Shown here: positions 20,495 to 21,023 of the stretch, piece after piece
How positions within the stretch are numbered: position 1 is the stretch's first letter
Layout: every line of letters starts with the position of its first letter
From: a virus
Length of the DNA: 21,023 nt
IMG/VR virus record: IMGVR_UViG_3300046010_008495
Location: 1 to 21,023 of that record
Direction: 5' to 3' (one strand)
Notes under the pieces: generated by a model
The model's database searches: none
What the model was told of the DNA's origin: nothing
Seen by the model: the letters and a program-made list of their open reading frames with translations, nothing else
Program-made: the position numbers and the translations under genes

Positions 20495-21023
20495 ATGGCC
20501 GATATCCTCAATTCAGCCCTCACGGGTGACGCAGACTTTGCTGGCACAATCTTTGGTGGCAAAAATCAAGAACCTGTAGAACCCACTCCAAGTGAGACGC
20601 CCGCCCCTGAAACCCAGCAAGAAGAGCCAACGCCCGCCGCTGAAACCCCGAAAGAGGAAACTCCCAAAACGGAGAAAAAAGCTCCCGTTAAGGCGGAAAC
20701 CAAATCCAAGGCCACCAAGGAAGAGGTAGAGAAGAAGGTTGCAGACATTACCAAGGAAGTGTCTTCGGAGAACACTAAAGAGAAATCAAATGAAAATACT
20801 TCGGATGACGATCTCCCGCTAAACCCCCACTTTTCCGACAAGCCCGTCTCTGATAAACCCGAAGGTGATGATTCTGAGAAGGGTGTCTCAAGCTGGAAAG
20901 AGATCAAAAGCGAAATGAAAAAAGCCCGCGAGGAGCGGGATCGTCTGAAAGCCGAATTGGATGCCACCAAGGAGAAGGTGGGCAAATATGAGGGTGAAAC
21001 AGTCAAAAGCCTTCAGGTTTCCT
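20495..21023 (+). CDS. putative scaffolding protein, 5' part
   Basis: The frame is open from the ATG at 20495 to the right edge, so only about 176 codons are visible. The start is MADILNSALTGDADFAGTIF, followed by a very Glu/Pro/Thr/Lys-rich disordered region (EPTPSETPAPETQQEEPTPA), then a helical section (SSWKEIKSEMKKAREERDRL then LDATKEKVGKYEGE). A charged, disordered and helical protein placed right after the portal is the usual profile of a podovirus scaffolding protein, which guides capsid assembly and leaves the finished head. The capsid gene would be expected just beyond the window. The call is by composition and position. Confidence 0.65.
   Translation, partial: MADILNSALTGDADFAGTIFGGKNQEPVEPTPSETPAPETQQEEPTPAAETPKEETPKTEKKAPVKAETKSKATKEEVEKKVADITKEVSSENTKEKSNENTSDDDLPLNPHFSDKPVSDKPEGDDSEKGVSSWKEIKSEMKKAREERDRLKAELDATKEKVGKYEGETVKSLQVS

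Noticed and set aside
1-21023. tRNA genes, rRNA, CRISPR arrays, insertion sequences, integrase and attachment sites
   Set aside because: None was recognised by eye on either strand; a tRNA scan was not possible, so a tRNA could still be missed.

Overview
The window is a contiguous piece of a tailed double-stranded DNA phage (Caudoviricetes) or prophage. Hallmark genes are a DnaB-type replicative helicase (6633-7937), a large terminase (9309-11150), a long portal protein (17852-20131), a scaffold-like gene running off the right edge, and two tail-fibre-like genes (11855-14302, 14664-17297). The portal size and the portal / small ORF / scaffold-like order suit a podovirus-like phage, but no tail-tube, tape-measure, capsid, polymerase or lysis enzyme gene is visible, so morphology is not settled. 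Most start codons have an AT-rich upstream stretch rather than a Shine-Dalgarno (SD) sequence, two proteins carry Sec-type signal peptides, and fibre 1 is rich in Asn/Thr RTNLGLG repeats. This suggests a Gram-negative host with weak SD use. Verrucomicrobiota or Bacteroidota are guesses, not conclusions.

Layout. (1) 1-2809, minus strand: a compact early-type operon read right to left. It runs from a winged-helix replication-initiator-like protein through a tiny ORF, an HNH endonuclease, a double helix-turn-helix protein, a small helical protein, a RusA-like resolvase (with a second ORF overlapping it in another frame) and a 50-residue acidic protein to an HExxH protein. Several junctions are 4-base GTGA/ATGA overlaps. 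(2) 2810-3229: a divergent control region with interleaved long inverted repeats, an AT-rich stretch and a hairpin-rich leader. (3) 3230-6624, mostly plus: a signal-peptide coiled-coil protein, a phage protein of unknown function, a lipoprotein, an inverted HNH gene, four small overlapping ORFs (one junction has a dnaX-type slippery heptamer) and a glycosyltransferase-like gene whose 3' part is crowded with palindromes and a G8 tract. (4) 6633-7937: DnaB helicase. (5) 7915-9280, minus: a Cys-rich zinc protein and a small-terminase-like protein. (6) 9309-17817, plus: large terminase, then two successive adaptor + fibre cassettes and a fibre-associated ORF. (7) 17852-21023, plus: portal, a small ORF and the start of a scaffold-like gene.

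How the genes may work together. The left operon and helicase handle replication and recombination: initiator-like protein, helicase loading, junction processing by RusA, HNH nicking or cutting. The right half packages DNA (small and large terminase, portal), builds the head (scaffold) and recognises the host (two adaptor-fibre cassettes). The envelope-directed pair at 3230-4415 could act at the cell surface, either in lysis as a spanin-like pair or in host exclusion. The strongest candidates for something undescribed are the repeat-dense region 2826-3216, the split RusA-like overlap at 762-1154, and the palindrome cluster at 6336-6535.
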